Part shown: piece after piece, positions 50,744-59,172 of the stretch
Layout of the letters: every line of letters begins with the position of its first letter
Numbering within the stretch: position 1 is the first letter of the stretch
Assembly: GCA_964439265.1 (NCBI GenBank)
Contig: CAYTOA010000006.1
Location: forward strand, 57,144-121,143
Origin: JAGVPT01 sp964439265
GTDB taxonomy: Bacteria; Bacteroidota; Ignavibacteria; UBA10030; UBA8401
DNA length: 64,000 bases
Direction: 5' to 3'
Made by a program: the position numbers and the translations under genes
The notes under the pieces: generated by a model
Told to the model about the DNA's origin: nothing
Database searches by the model: none
What the model saw: the letters and a program-made list of their open reading frames with translations, nothing else

Positions 50744-52630
50744 TTACTTTTCCATCTTGTTGAGGATCTCTTCCATTTCGTCCATTACGCGGTTCATCTT
50801 TTTCATCGTCAGGTCGAACGGTATAGAAGTGGTCATATCGACTCCGGCCTTCTTTAACAGATCGATCGGATAGTCCGACCCGCCAGCTGAGAGAAATTCC
50901 AAATACCGTTTTGTTTCTGACTTGTCTCCGGAAAGCACCTGCTCAGAGAGGGCGCAGGACGCCGTAAAAGCGGTTGCATACTGATACACGTAGAAATCGT
51001 AGTAGAAATGTGGGATGTAACTCCACTCGGACTTAATTTCATCGTCGACGATACAAATTCCCTTCTCGTGGCCGTAATATTTCTTTGTGATCTCCATGTA
51101 CACTTCATTGAGCTTATCGCCGGTGAGCGCGGTGCCGTTTTCCGCGAGGTCGTGGATGCGGAGTTCGAACTCGGCAAACTGCGTCTGGCGAAAAACCGTA
51201 CCTTTGATTCCTTCCAAGTACTTCCCGAGCAGCGATAGCTTCACCGTATCGTTCTGAATGGTCTTCAACATATGGTCGATGAGCAAAGCCTCGTTGAATG
51301 TGGAGGCGACCTCTGCCACAAAGATCGGGTAATCGGATGTCGGATACGGCTGGGTTTTGTTTGAAAAATAACTCTGCATCGTGTGCCCGAGTTCATGAGC
51401 AAGCGTGCTCATATCGTCGTACTTGCCGTTGAAGTTAAGGAGCATGTACGGGTGGACGTCATACGCGGACCCGTTGGAGTAGGCGCCGCTTCGCTTTCCC
51501 TCAGTAGGGAAGACGTCGATCCACCTCTCGGAAAAAGCTTTCTTCGTCACTTCGAGATATTCATCGCCGAGAGGCGCAAGAGAAGCAAGGACGTTTTGTT
51601 TCGACTCGTCGACGGAATAACGCAGATCCACGCCTTTCAGGAGAGGAGCGTACAGGTCGTAATAGTGGAGCGTATCGACGCCGAGGATTCTTTTCCGCAA
51701 TTTCAAGTAACGATGGAAAGTCGCTAGATTTGCGTTCACGTTATCGACGAGGCTGTGATATACCTGAATGGGAATGTTGTTTGCGTCGAGCGCACTCTGG
51801 GCGGAGGACTCGTACTTCTTGGCTTTCATGTAAAAAATATCTTTGTTCACGTTTGCCGAGAGTTCGGCACCGTACGTCCGGCGGTAATTGTTCAATGTTC
51901 CGAAGAACGCAGCAAACACTTTCTTTCGGTCGTCGCGGTTCGCGGAGGCCCGGAAGAGACTGAAACCCGCCTGGTCAAGTTTCACTTTGTTTCCATCGTT
52001 CATGACAAGGTCCGGGTAAGGAAACTCTGCGTTTGAGAACACGTTGAAAATACTCTCCGGACCGTCGGCCATTAAACCAGCCTCGGCGATGATTTTTTCC
52101 TCCCCCTCGCTTCCCGTGTGTGCCTGGCGCCGGAGGATGTCGTCCAGGTAATGCCGGTATACTTCCAGTCTCTTTTCCTGTTTGAGATACGAATCAACGG
52201 TCGCACGGTCGATCTTCAGAATCTCCGGCTCGATGAATGCAGCGGCCGCACTCATCGTTGATCCGATCTGGCTCATTTCCTGCTTCATCGCAAGATAGTT
52301 CGACTCCCGCGTGTCCTGGTCGGAACACATGGAGGCATATGATGCGAGGCGAGAATATTCTTTCGCCAGCTTGCTGCTGCATTCGAGGCATCCGAGCAGC
52401 TCCGAGGGGGAGGAGCCGAGAGTTCCCTGGAATTTTTTCACCTCCGGGATTTCGGCAACGAGCCGCTCCTTCGCCGCTTTCCAGGCGTCGTCTGTGAGAT
52501 AAATTTCGGCAAGGTTCCATTTATCTTTTTCGGGGATTTTCGTCCTGTCACGTTCTTGTGCAGCCGCAACCTGCGATTCAGCGAGCAGCATTCCAAAAAG
52601 AGAAACGGCAGCAATTGTCAATGGATGCAT
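50744..52630 (-). CDS. pepF: Oligoendopeptidase F (M3 family), exported
   Basis: A 628-aa zinc peptidase cleaving peptides of about 7-17 residues. The zinc motif is MSTLAHELGHTMQSYFS, with the downstream Glu ligand in FVAEVASTFNEALLIDH. N-terminal PepF helices (KWNLAEIYLTDDAWKAAKERL) are intact. Unlike the cytosolic standard form it begins with a Sec signal peptide (MHPLTIAAVSLFGMLLAES... cut after AAA-Q), so it acts in the periplasm. AAAGG precedes ATG 52630; the longer frame to 52711 is less likely. Confidence 0.93.
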   Translation of the reverse strand: MHPLTIAAVSLFGMLLAESQVAAAQERDRTKIPEKDKWNLAEIYLTDDAWKAAKERLVAEIPEVKKFQGTLGSSPSELLGCLECSSKLAKEYSRLASYASMCSDQDTRESNYLAMKQEMSQIGSTMSAAAAFIEPEILKIDRATVDSYLKQEKRLEVYRHYLDDILRRQAHTGSEGEEKIIAEAGLMADGPESIFNVFSNAEFPYPDLVMNDGNKVKLDQAGFSLFRASANRDDRKKVFAAFFGTLNNYRRTYGAELSANVNKDIFYMKAKKYESSAQSALDANNIPIQVYHSLVDNVNANLATFHRYLKLRKRILGVDTLHYYDLYAPLLKGVDLRYSVDESKQNVLASLAPLGDEYLEVTKKAFSERWIDVFPTEGKRSGAYSNGSAYDVHPYMLLNFNGKYDDMSTLAHELGHTMQSYFSNKTQPYPTSDYPIFVAEVASTFNEALLIDHMLKTIQNDTVKLSLLGKYLEGIKGTVFRQTQFAEFELRIHDLAENGTALTGDKLNEVYMEITKKYYGHEKGICIVDDEIKSEWSYIPHFYYDFYVYQYATAFTASCALSEQVLSGDKSETKRYLEFLSAGGSDYPIDLLKKAGVDMTTSIPFDLTMKKMNRVMDEMEEILNKMEK

Positions 52631-52849
52631 AGTGACGCCTTTCATGCAGTAATAGATAAAATCGTTGGGGGTATGAAAAAGTAATACGATAAGATTCATC
52701 ATAGGTTTCATCTCATAGTAAGATAGAAGTTGTTCAAAATCAATCGCGGGGTTTTATTAAGGATGGACATTTTATCAGGGGAGGTTGAATCAGATGGAAA
52801 AGTTTGTAAGAGCAAAGCCGCCGAATGAACGGCATGTTTGTGCCAAAGA

Positions 52850-52883
52850 AAAAGGCGATGCATTTATCAATGCATCGCCTTTT
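52850..52883. terminator. Bidirectional-type terminator of the pilus locus
   Basis: A perfect 15-bp stem AAAAGGCGATGCATT (52850-52864) / AATGCATCGCCTTTT (52869-52883) with a 4-nt loop. On the minus strand it ends in TTTTTCTTTGG. It lies 27 nt after the stop of the last pilin-like gene. Confidence 0.9.
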
Positions 52884-52909
52884 CGACGATCAAAATATGT
52901 TAGAATCTC

Positions 52910-53323
52910 TTAGCTTAGCCTTGTATATTCACTCGCGTCTGGCTGTTGGTAGATGCGCTGGAGAGTCCATTTCACTCCATTATACTGCAGGATCGCAACC
53001 ATCGTCACCTGAAACCCGTTGTAGGTTCCGGTCGAGGTCACTCTCATCTGCGTGCTGGCAAGTCCTGCCGGACGGTCGGCGACGTACGACGCGCTGCCTC
53101 CGTTCACATTCACGGTACTTGAAGGAAAAGCGGCGGCCGAGTTGCCTCCGACATCCCCCATCGCGAACTTAACACCCGCATTGGATATCTGCCGCGCCTC
53201 ATCGTGGAACGCCTGAGACTGCGCAACGCTGTAGATCGCCTGGTCGGTCGTCGAATACAACAACGCGAATGTCCCGATCATAATATACGCACCGAGACCG
53301 ATAATGATCTTTGAAGTTCCCAT
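52910..53323 (-). CDS. Pilin-like membrane-anchored protein (last gene of pilus locus)
   Basis: A 137-aa protein starting MGTSKIIIGLGAYIMIGTFALLYS, one hydrophobic helix continued by a polar helix (DQAIYSVAQSQAFHDEARQ) and a Gly/Ser-rich beta C-terminal part. The shape is that of a small pilin or pseudopilin, but there is no Gly-Phe cleavage site or Glu5, so it may stay uncut. GAGGTG lies 6 nt before the ATG at 53323; a GTG two codons earlier is rejected. Last of the locus, before a strong terminator. Confidence 0.68.
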   Translation of the reverse strand: MGTSKIIIGLGAYIMIGTFALLYSTTDQAIYSVAQSQAFHDEARQISNAGVKFAMGDVGGNSAAAFPSSTVNVNGGSASYVADRPAGLASTQMRVTSTGTYNGFQVTMVAILQYNGVKWTLQRIYQQPDASEYTRLS

Positions 53324-53440
53324 AAACACCTCGTTGATTTGGCTGCCTACAAGCAGAAGCTTTTTTCGAAGCCTGTCGTTCCCTACTTAGAACTATGCTA
53401 AAAATAACAACTCCAGGCGCGGTTACAATACGGGAGGGGG

Positions 53441-53491
53441 CGTATATTCCCATATACGGTATGTATACGATTCTCCATCCCGCATATTCCC
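53441..53491 (-). promoter_or_regulatory. Two GGGAATATNCG motifs upstream of the pilin-like gene
   Basis: On the minus strand GGGAATATACG (53451-53441) and GGGAATATGCG (53491-53481) stand 40 bp apart, about 120 and 160 nt before the pilin-like start. The first lies in an 18-bp dyad CGTATAT-TCCC-ATATACG (53441-53458). A third copy is at 56951-56961. Likely a regulator site; the binder is unknown. Confidence 0.5.
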
Positions 53492-54114
53492 TACAGGTTC
53501 TGTGGAAAAACCGTACGCTCCCAAAATGCTCTCACATATTTTTTCGGAAAATTATTGACGGTAGTGTCGGCAGTCTTTTCATGCGAATACAAACCCGATG
53601 CTACTGGTGCCGTCGTTATTTCATCGGACACTTGCGCGTTGGATTCCATCACGAGACTCACTTTAATAGATTTAATCCCCGAAACATTATGGCCACTCAC
53701 CGTAGCTCCGGTTACAGTGTAATATGTAAAGTGTAAAGAATCGACGTCGCGTGCCAACTCGAATGGCGTCCCTCCATTTTTAACTCTGAACAAACTACGA
53801 TGAGCGGACCCGGTGTATTGCGGACCCAAATAATAATAAATTGTCTCGGAAGTGCTGTCACTGTTGAGGTCGGCATGAAATTGAATCGCCTGAGAATGGG
53901 CAGTGTCGAAAAGCTTCGAGGTCGTCGGGCCGTAACCCGCTAGCCGAATATCATCGGTCAAAATTTCTGCAGGAATTACAGTTTTCTGCTTTACCGTGTA
54001 CAACACACTTTTATAAGTATAGGCGGTTTGTAAGCCGACGCTTAAATAGAGAGTCATAAGCACGATGGCACCGCGAATGACCATCGAACCGATTATGTCC
54101 AGCATTGTGCTCAT
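53491..54114 (-). CDS. PilW/GspJ-like minor pilin
   Basis: A 207-aa protein with one N-terminal membrane helix (DIIGSMVIRGAIVLMTLYLSVGL) followed by a long polar helix and a beta C-terminal domain. The segment LTDDIRLAGYG matches the E/DIRLAGYG motif of PilW/GspJ minor (pseudo)pilins, which cap the fibre tip. The leader is not canonical: no Gly-Phe/Met pair with Glu5. Its ATG overlaps the stop of the upstream gene (TAATG), and its TAG is followed directly by GGAATATGCG. Confidence 0.76.
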   Translation of the reverse strand: MSTMLDIIGSMVIRGAIVLMTLYLSVGLQTAYTYKSVLYTVKQKTVIPAEILTDDIRLAGYGPTTSKLFDTAHSQAIQFHADLNSDSTSETIYYYLGPQYTGSAHRSLFRVKNGGTPFELARDVDSLHFTYYTVTGATVSGHNVSGIKSIKVSLVMESNAQVSDEITTAPVASGLYSHEKTADTTVNNFPKKYVRAFWERTVFPQNL

Positions 54115-54719
54115 TAGTACGTCGCTATTGCGCTAAACGTGAGTGCTTTTGTCAAATAAATTGGGTGGGTAACGCTGACATCGATTCGCTTGTAAAAGGT
54201 CTGGAAGCCCGCAGGTGCATTTGGATTACTCTTCGTAACATAGTAGACGCTCACTGTTAAAAGATATCCTGGAATATCCGCGGAATTAGCTATCCGCTTG
54301 TATCCATTGTAGTCGTCAACATCATCAAACCAGCTTGAACTACCCTTCTGAATTGACTTATAGGGATCAGCATCGGGGTTTCCGCTGGGCATGACATTGC
54401 TTTCAGCGGTTGCATTGGCACCCAACGAAGCATCAAAAAGTGATGCACTGTGGCTTGAACTGGTTCCAGATGGCCAAGGCAAATTCAATTTATTATACGG
54501 ACCTGTAATATTTCCCGACCCGTCAAGTGCCACTTGGGAATCAAATTTCTTGGTCAGGATCTCGCCGATCAAAGCATTTGCGAAATTTGACGCCTGTTCT
54601 ATTGCCTCTTCCTGAAGATAATACTTCGTGTTTTCGAGGATAAGCTTGTTTGCACTCAGAATGGCCAGTGTAAGCAGCACAAAAAAGGCGGCCGAAATCA
54701 TGGTCTGTCCAAGGCTCAT
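54114..54719 (-). CDS. Pilin-like membrane-anchored protein
   Basis: A 201-aa protein: N-terminal MSLGQTMISAAFFVLLTLAI, a continuous helix into ANKLILENTKYYLQEEAIEQASNFANAL, then a loop- and beta-rich domain (VDDYNGYKRIANSADIPG, VYYVTKSNPNAP). Gly4 could mark a very short leader, but the +1 residue is Gln and Glu5 is missing. The context and helix shape make a minor pilin likely. It starts 395 nt downstream of the PilB gene and overlaps the PilW-like gene. Confidence 0.7.
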   Translation of the reverse strand: MSLGQTMISAAFFVLLTLAILSANKLILENTKYYLQEEAIEQASNFANALIGEILTKKFDSQVALDGSGNITGPYNKLNLPWPSGTSSSHSASLFDASLGANATAESNVMPSGNPDADPYKSIQKGSSSWFDDVDDYNGYKRIANSADIPGYLLTVSVYYVTKSNPNAPAGFQTFYKRIDVSVTHPIYLTKALTFSAIATY

Positions 54720-55115
54720 GCGGAAGCCTTTTTGGAAAAACGTTCAACGAAACACATTCCGATACGATGCGACAATATACCGAATGCCTCAAAATGTGCA
54801 GTGAGATTTGTCACAAGTTTGTGATATCGTAATAATATAGGGCCAGCATGAACACGACCATGATTGATAAGTCTGCGTTTGATCCTGTTTTCCCGCTATG
54901 AACTCCGCTCCTCCCCCCGGTCCCTGAGATTTCTCACGAGGATTCGCATCGAACAATTCAATAATGATTTTCTACCCCGGAAGCGGAAGGGCTTAATGCT
55001 GGGAGTATTCGTCAAAAGAAGCGGATACCAGAAGCCAAATACAAAAACGCCTCATCATCCTTCGGAACATGGGAGTATCAGGAAGACAATCCGACGTCCG
55101 TTGACAATTTAGCTC
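54720..55115. other. Gene-free gap within the pilus locus
   Basis: About 395 bases between pilB and the pilin-like genes. It contains the palindrome TCACAAGTTTGTGA (54815-54828) and no ORF with a ribosome binding site that looks real. It probably carries a separate promoter for the three pilin-like genes. Confidence 0.5.
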
Positions 55116-56906
55116 CTAATCATCGTCAGAGGTGACGCTTGCAACCTCCTCGATCGTCGTCGTCCCCCGCTTGAGAAGCTCGAGGGCGTTCATTCTGAGC
55201 GTGCGCATCCCATTTTTCAACGCGAGCTGCCGGATTGCCTCTTCGTTGACCGACGAGCCGGCGTCGAGGATCATCTGACGAATTTCTTTTGTGAAGTACA
55301 AAGCCTCGTGTATTGCAGTGCGTCCCTTGTAACCTTTGATGCATTCGCTGCAACCGATTGGCTGATAGAACGTCGTGGACCGGATATCATCTTCGGGCAT
55401 CCCAAGCTTCCGAAGCAGCGGAAGATCGGGCTCGCTGATGGGACTCTTGCATCGTACGCACAGTTTCCGGATCAGCCGCTGCGCGACGATGATATTGATG
55501 CTGTACGCGATGAGAAACGGTTCGATCCCCATCTTATAGAGCCTGGAGACGGCGCTTGGCGCATCGTTTGTATGAAGCGTCGACAACGTTAGATGGCCGG
55601 TGTTCGCGAGCTTGACGGCAATTTCAGCGGTCAGCTTATCGCGAATTTCACCCACCATCACAATGTCGGGGTCGTGACGAAGGATTGCGCGAAGCGCTCC
55701 CTCGAAATCGAGCTTTGAATTGAGTTTCACCTGCCGCGCGCCGTCAATAAAATATTCGACCGGGTCTTCCACGGTAATGATGTTGAGCGACGAATCCATG
55801 ACAGTCCGAAGAGCCGCCACGAGCGTTGTGCTCTTCCCGCTTCCCGTCGGTCCGGTAATGATGATGATCCCGAACGGCTTTGCAATGGCCTTGCGCATTG
55901 TGGTTTCGCTGTATGGGTCAAACCCGAGATCCTCGATGCTGCCGCCGACCACGGGCTCCATCAACACGCGGATGACGATCGATTCGAACTTGTTCTTCAG
56001 CTCTTTTCCGATCAGGGGGATGACAGAAACGCGGAAGCGGACTGTCTTCTTGTCGATGGTCAGCTGTGCAAAACCGTCCTGAGCCATGTTGCGTTCGAAA
56101 CGGTCCAGGTTCTTTGCTCTGTCTTTTACGACGGCGGAAACAGCTTCTGCGCGCGTTTCGTTGTTGGTGTACCACCGCGAGAGCTTCCCGTCGACCCGGA
56201 AATGAAATTCTGTGATCTTGTCGCCCCGGGGAATCACGTGGATGTCGCTGGCACCAACGCGGACAGCATCCACAAAAATGCTTTCGACAAGGTCGACAAG
56301 TCCGCTCTTGCTTATTTCTTCTTCGAGTGCTTGCTCGTAATTTTCAGAATCTTCTTCTGCCTCATCGACGAAGGATTCTCCGCGGAGCATCGACTCTTTG
56401 TCCTTGTACACAGCCTTGTCGAGACTTACCCGTTTCCACAATCCGTCCCATTGACTGAGCGGAACATAGCAAATTTCAAATTTCTGGTAATGGAACGTCC
56501 GGGCGATCTTATAGACCTCGGGCTTAGTCGGATCCGGCGTAATCACGAGCAGCCTCCCGGGGCGTTCGGGGTCGATCGAATACGGGAGAACGTTGTTCTC
56601 GTGCACCATCTCGCGGATCGATTCGGGAAGTGACGTTAACTCTTTACGGATGAAACCAAGCACGCCGTCATCGATCGTCTCCATCGAAATGTCGAGGGTG
56701 CGAAACGCATAGTAATCTGCGACCTCACGGTAGACAAGATCCCTGTCCATCTTGAATTGCTCCACGAGGATCTGCGGCAGTTTGCGGCGGCCTTTATTCT
56801 CTTCTTTATTAAGCACGGCAACAGCGCGCTCAAGGACATCCGGTTGAATGATTCCCTTGTCGATAAGAATATCGCCTAGTTCTTTTTTTGCGCTGCGTGT
56901 CTGCAT
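55116..56906 (-). CDS. pilB: Type IV pilus assembly / type II secretion ATPase (PilB/GspE)
   Basis: A 596-aa hexameric motor that extends pili or pseudopili. The N-terminal MshEN domain has ELGDILIDKGIIQPDVLERA. The ATPase core has Walker A GPTGSGKST, Asp box TVEDPVEYFIDGARQ, Walker B DPDIVMVGEIRD and His box LSTLHTNDAPSAVSRL. The zinc tetracysteine follows: CVRCK and CSECIKGYKGR. All parts are intact. The gene upstream is pilC, 54 nt away; a GGGAATATTCG copy lies in the gap. Confidence 0.94.
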   Translation of the reverse strand: MQTRSAKKELGDILIDKGIIQPDVLERAVAVLNKEENKGRRKLPQILVEQFKMDRDLVYREVADYYAFRTLDISMETIDDGVLGFIRKELTSLPESIREMVHENNVLPYSIDPERPGRLLVITPDPTKPEVYKIARTFHYQKFEICYVPLSQWDGLWKRVSLDKAVYKDKESMLRGESFVDEAEEDSENYEQALEEEISKSGLVDLVESIFVDAVRVGASDIHVIPRGDKITEFHFRVDGKLSRWYTNNETRAEAVSAVVKDRAKNLDRFERNMAQDGFAQLTIDKKTVRFRVSVIPLIGKELKNKFESIVIRVLMEPVVGGSIEDLGFDPYSETTMRKAIAKPFGIIIITGPTGSGKSTTLVAALRTVMDSSLNIITVEDPVEYFIDGARQVKLNSKLDFEGALRAILRHDPDIVMVGEIRDKLTAEIAVKLANTGHLTLSTLHTNDAPSAVSRLYKMGIEPFLIAYSINIIVAQRLIRKLCVRCKSPISEPDLPLLRKLGMPEDDIRSTTFYQPIGCSECIKGYKGRTAIHEALYFTKEIRQMILDAGSSVNEEAIRQLALKNGMRTLRMNALELLKRGTTTIEEVASVTSDDD

Positions 56907-56950
56907 TGTACCGTTTAGTTACATTCTACTATTAGTGCGCCGCCTATAAT

Positions 56951-56961
56951 CGAATATTCCC
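56951..56961 (-). promoter_or_regulatory. GGGAATATTCG motif between pilC and pilB
   Basis: Third copy of GGGAATATNCG, 45 nt upstream of the pilB start, immediately after the TAG stop of pilC. The context TGTAGGGAATATNCG is shared with the copy at 53481-53491. Confidence 0.45.
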
Positions 56962-58298
56962 TACATTGTTTTTATATTCAGCGACGCCGTCTCCGACGAG
57001 AGAAGCGTCAGAAAGATCATCGCGACCATAATGATGACGGAGATGAATACTTCGATAAAATTTATCAGATTCTTCATCGCGTAGTGGTTTTCCATTTGGT
57101 AATAATCCGCGAGCTGGTTTGCGGTGTCTTTTACCGCCCCCGTCTCAGCGGCAGTCTTGAACCGGGAGATAAACATTTCGGGGAAAAAATCCACCGCTTC
57201 GAGCGCTTTTGCCAGTTCAGTTCCGTACTTCAACATCGCAGGAATCGCGACAGTCTTGATCTGGAGTGAAAGGTAGCGGTTCCCGCTCGATTCAGCCGCA
57301 AGCTGGATCGCTTCGATATTTTCGCCGGCGGAAGCGTACATAATTCCAAGAACCCGGCAGAAGATTTCTGTACTTGTATTGCGGAGAATGCCCCCGACGT
57401 AAGGGATCTTGACGATATACTTATGCATTTGGAGGCGGCCCCTGGGAGAGATGATGTAAGCATAAAATCCGCCGACAATAACAACGAAGAGGAAGAGAAT
57501 GAGCACGAAATGGCTCTGAAGTCCATCGCTAAAATTGAGCGTAAACGCGGTGAGCGGCGGAATCTGATCGATAAGCGGCCCCATAAGCTTCATCATTTTC
57601 GGGAGCAGGAAGAGAACGTAAAACGCGATTGCGCCGACAAGCGTTAGCGAGGTCACTGCAGGCAGGATTAACGCACTTGTCAGACCTTTCTTGAACTCAG
57701 CCTGACGTTCAACAAGCGCGGCAACGCTCTTGAAGATGATCGTCATATCTCCGCTCTTCGAAGCGATGCCGAGCATGAGCGCCGTATGTTCGCCGAAGAC
57801 TTTCCCCTGCTTCATGAACGCCTCGCGCGAATCCACGCCGTTCTTCAGGTCGAGGATGATATCGCGAAGCGCAACTTTCATATTCTTGTCCTTCACGCTG
57901 TTCACCATCACTTGAAGGACCTCGGCGTATGAGAGCTTTTGTTCGAGAAGGCGCGCGCTGGTCCCCACAAACGATACGATTTCGTTCGACGCAGCCTGAA
58001 ATCGAAAATCATAGTGACGGCGCACCCACCGCACGTCGAACCCGATCCGTTCGAGCGCAGCGACGACCTCCTGGCGGGTGTACGCACTCTGAAATCCGTC
58101 GATGGTCTTTGCGCCATGGCGGACGCGATACGCAAAATTCTTCTTCCGTCGCACCGATACCAGAACCGTATCACGAAAACGGGGATTCAGTTTCGCTCTC
58201 CGTTTTGCATCGGAGGTCGAACTCGCAGAGATAAACCCTTGCACGGGTTTTCCCGAGGCTTCCCTTGCTACGATCTGGTATGAATTTGTCTCTGCCAC
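56961..58298 (-). CDS. pilC: Type IV pilus / type II secretion inner-membrane platform protein (PilC/GspF)
   Basis: A 445-aa membrane platform. Residues 1-100 are an atypical N-terminal domain (YQIVAREASGKPVQGFI) with a second small repeat-like unit. The two GspF domains then follow: FVGTSARLLEQKLSYAEVLQVM, and ILRNTSTEIFCRVLGIMYASAGENIEAIQLA. Three hydrophobic helices are clear (ALILPAVTSLTLVGAIAFYVLFLL, FVLILFLFVVIVGGFYAYI, FIEVFISVIIMVAMIFLTLL). Starts with GTG at 58298. First gene of the locus. Confidence 0.92.
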   Translation of the reverse strand: MAETNSYQIVAREASGKPVQGFISASSTSDAKRRAKLNPRFRDTVLVSVRRKKNFAYRVRHGAKTIDGFQSAYTRQEVVAALERIGFDVRWVRRHYDFRFQAASNEIVSFVGTSARLLEQKLSYAEVLQVMVNSVKDKNMKVALRDIILDLKNGVDSREAFMKQGKVFGEHTALMLGIASKSGDMTIIFKSVAALVERQAEFKKGLTSALILPAVTSLTLVGAIAFYVLFLLPKMMKLMGPLIDQIPPLTAFTLNFSDGLQSHFVLILFLFVVIVGGFYAYIISPRGRLQMHKYIVKIPYVGGILRNTSTEIFCRVLGIMYASAGENIEAIQLAAESSGNRYLSLQIKTVAIPAMLKYGTELAKALEAVDFFPEMFISRFKTAAETGAVKDTANQLADYYQMENHYAMKNLINFIEVFISVIIMVAMIFLTLLSSETASLNIKTM

Positions 58299-58499
58299 TC
58301 GGATTCTCGGCGAATGATTAGAATCTCAACATTCTCCTCGTCGCTGCGCGGAAATGTGAGAACAAAGGGGGCGCCCCACAAAAAGCGCTTCCATTTCTAG
58401 GATTTGGAGTTTTACAAAAGTACCATAAAAATACGCAAACAAGCAAGTTCGCACTATCGGTGCAATTACGGATATTTGTTGTCGGGTAATGTACGGATA

Positions 58500-59159
58500 T
58501 TACTCGAGCTTGACAATGCCCTTGGTCAGGGCGTACCGTGTGAGGCCAGCTACCGTATGGATATCCAGTTTGCGTATAATACGCTCACGGTGGGTTTCAA
58601 CGGTGCGTACGCTGACAAACAACCGGCTGGCAATTTCCTTGTTCCCCAAGCCTTCGGCGATCAGCATCAGCACCTCCGACTCGCGACGCGAAAGTTCCAC
58701 TCCCCCCTTTTTCCCTTTCGACCTTGCGATTTTGACGTAGTCGTTCATCACCGTTTGAGACACTTTGGGACTGAAATATGATTCGCCTCGGTGGACAGCT
58801 TCGATAGCGGTGATCAGTTCCGACGGTGAAGAATCCTTGAGTATGTACCCCTGCACTCCAGTAGAGACCATTCTGCTGACGTATTCTTTTGTGTCGTGCA
58901 TCGTGAGGATCAATATTTTACTTTTGGGAACAGACTTCTTCAACAGCCTTGCCGTTTCCAGTCCGTTCATACCGGGCATATTAATATCGAGAAGGATGAT
59001 TTCAGGAAGAAGATCACTCGCAAGCCTTAGAGCTTCCTTTCCGTCAACCGCCTCGCCGACGATTTCAAAAGACTTTTCCTGAACGAGGTACGACCTAAGA
59101 CCCTCTCTTACAAGGGGATGATCGTCCACAAGCAGCAAGGTAATTTTTGCTTTCTTCAT
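58500..59159 (-). CDS. NarL/FixJ-type response regulator paired with the PAS kinase
   Basis: A 219-aa regulator: receiver with D12-D13 and phosphoacceptor D58 (IILLDINMPG), LKDSSPSELI near the conserved Lys, LuxR domain SRRESEVLMLIAEGLGNKEIA. AAAGGAG lies about 8 nt before the ATG and overlaps the end of the kinase gene, so kinase and regulator are cotranscribed. It lies upstream of pilC on the same strand and is a candidate controller of the pilus locus. Confidence 0.95.
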   Translation of the reverse strand: MKKAKITLLLVDDHPLVREGLRSYLVQEKSFEIVGEAVDGKEALRLASDLLPEIILLDINMPGMNGLETARLLKKSVPKSKILILTMHDTKEYVSRMVSTGVQGYILKDSSPSELITAIEAVHRGESYFSPKVSQTVMNDYVKIARSKGKKGGVELSRRESEVLMLIAEGLGNKEIASRLFVSVRTVETHRERIIRKLDIHTVAGLTRYALTKGIVKLE

Positions 59160-59172
59160 TTGGTCTACTCCT

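Noticed and set aside
54864..55112. 82-codon plus-strand frame in the pilus-locus gap
   Set aside because: Arg/Pro/Thr-rich, no ribosome binding site, no recognisable motif; more likely non-coding.
58465..58501. TACGGATATT direct repeat near the end of the NarL regulator gene
   Set aside because: Two copies of ten bases in an AT-rich gap; too short and without context to claim a site.
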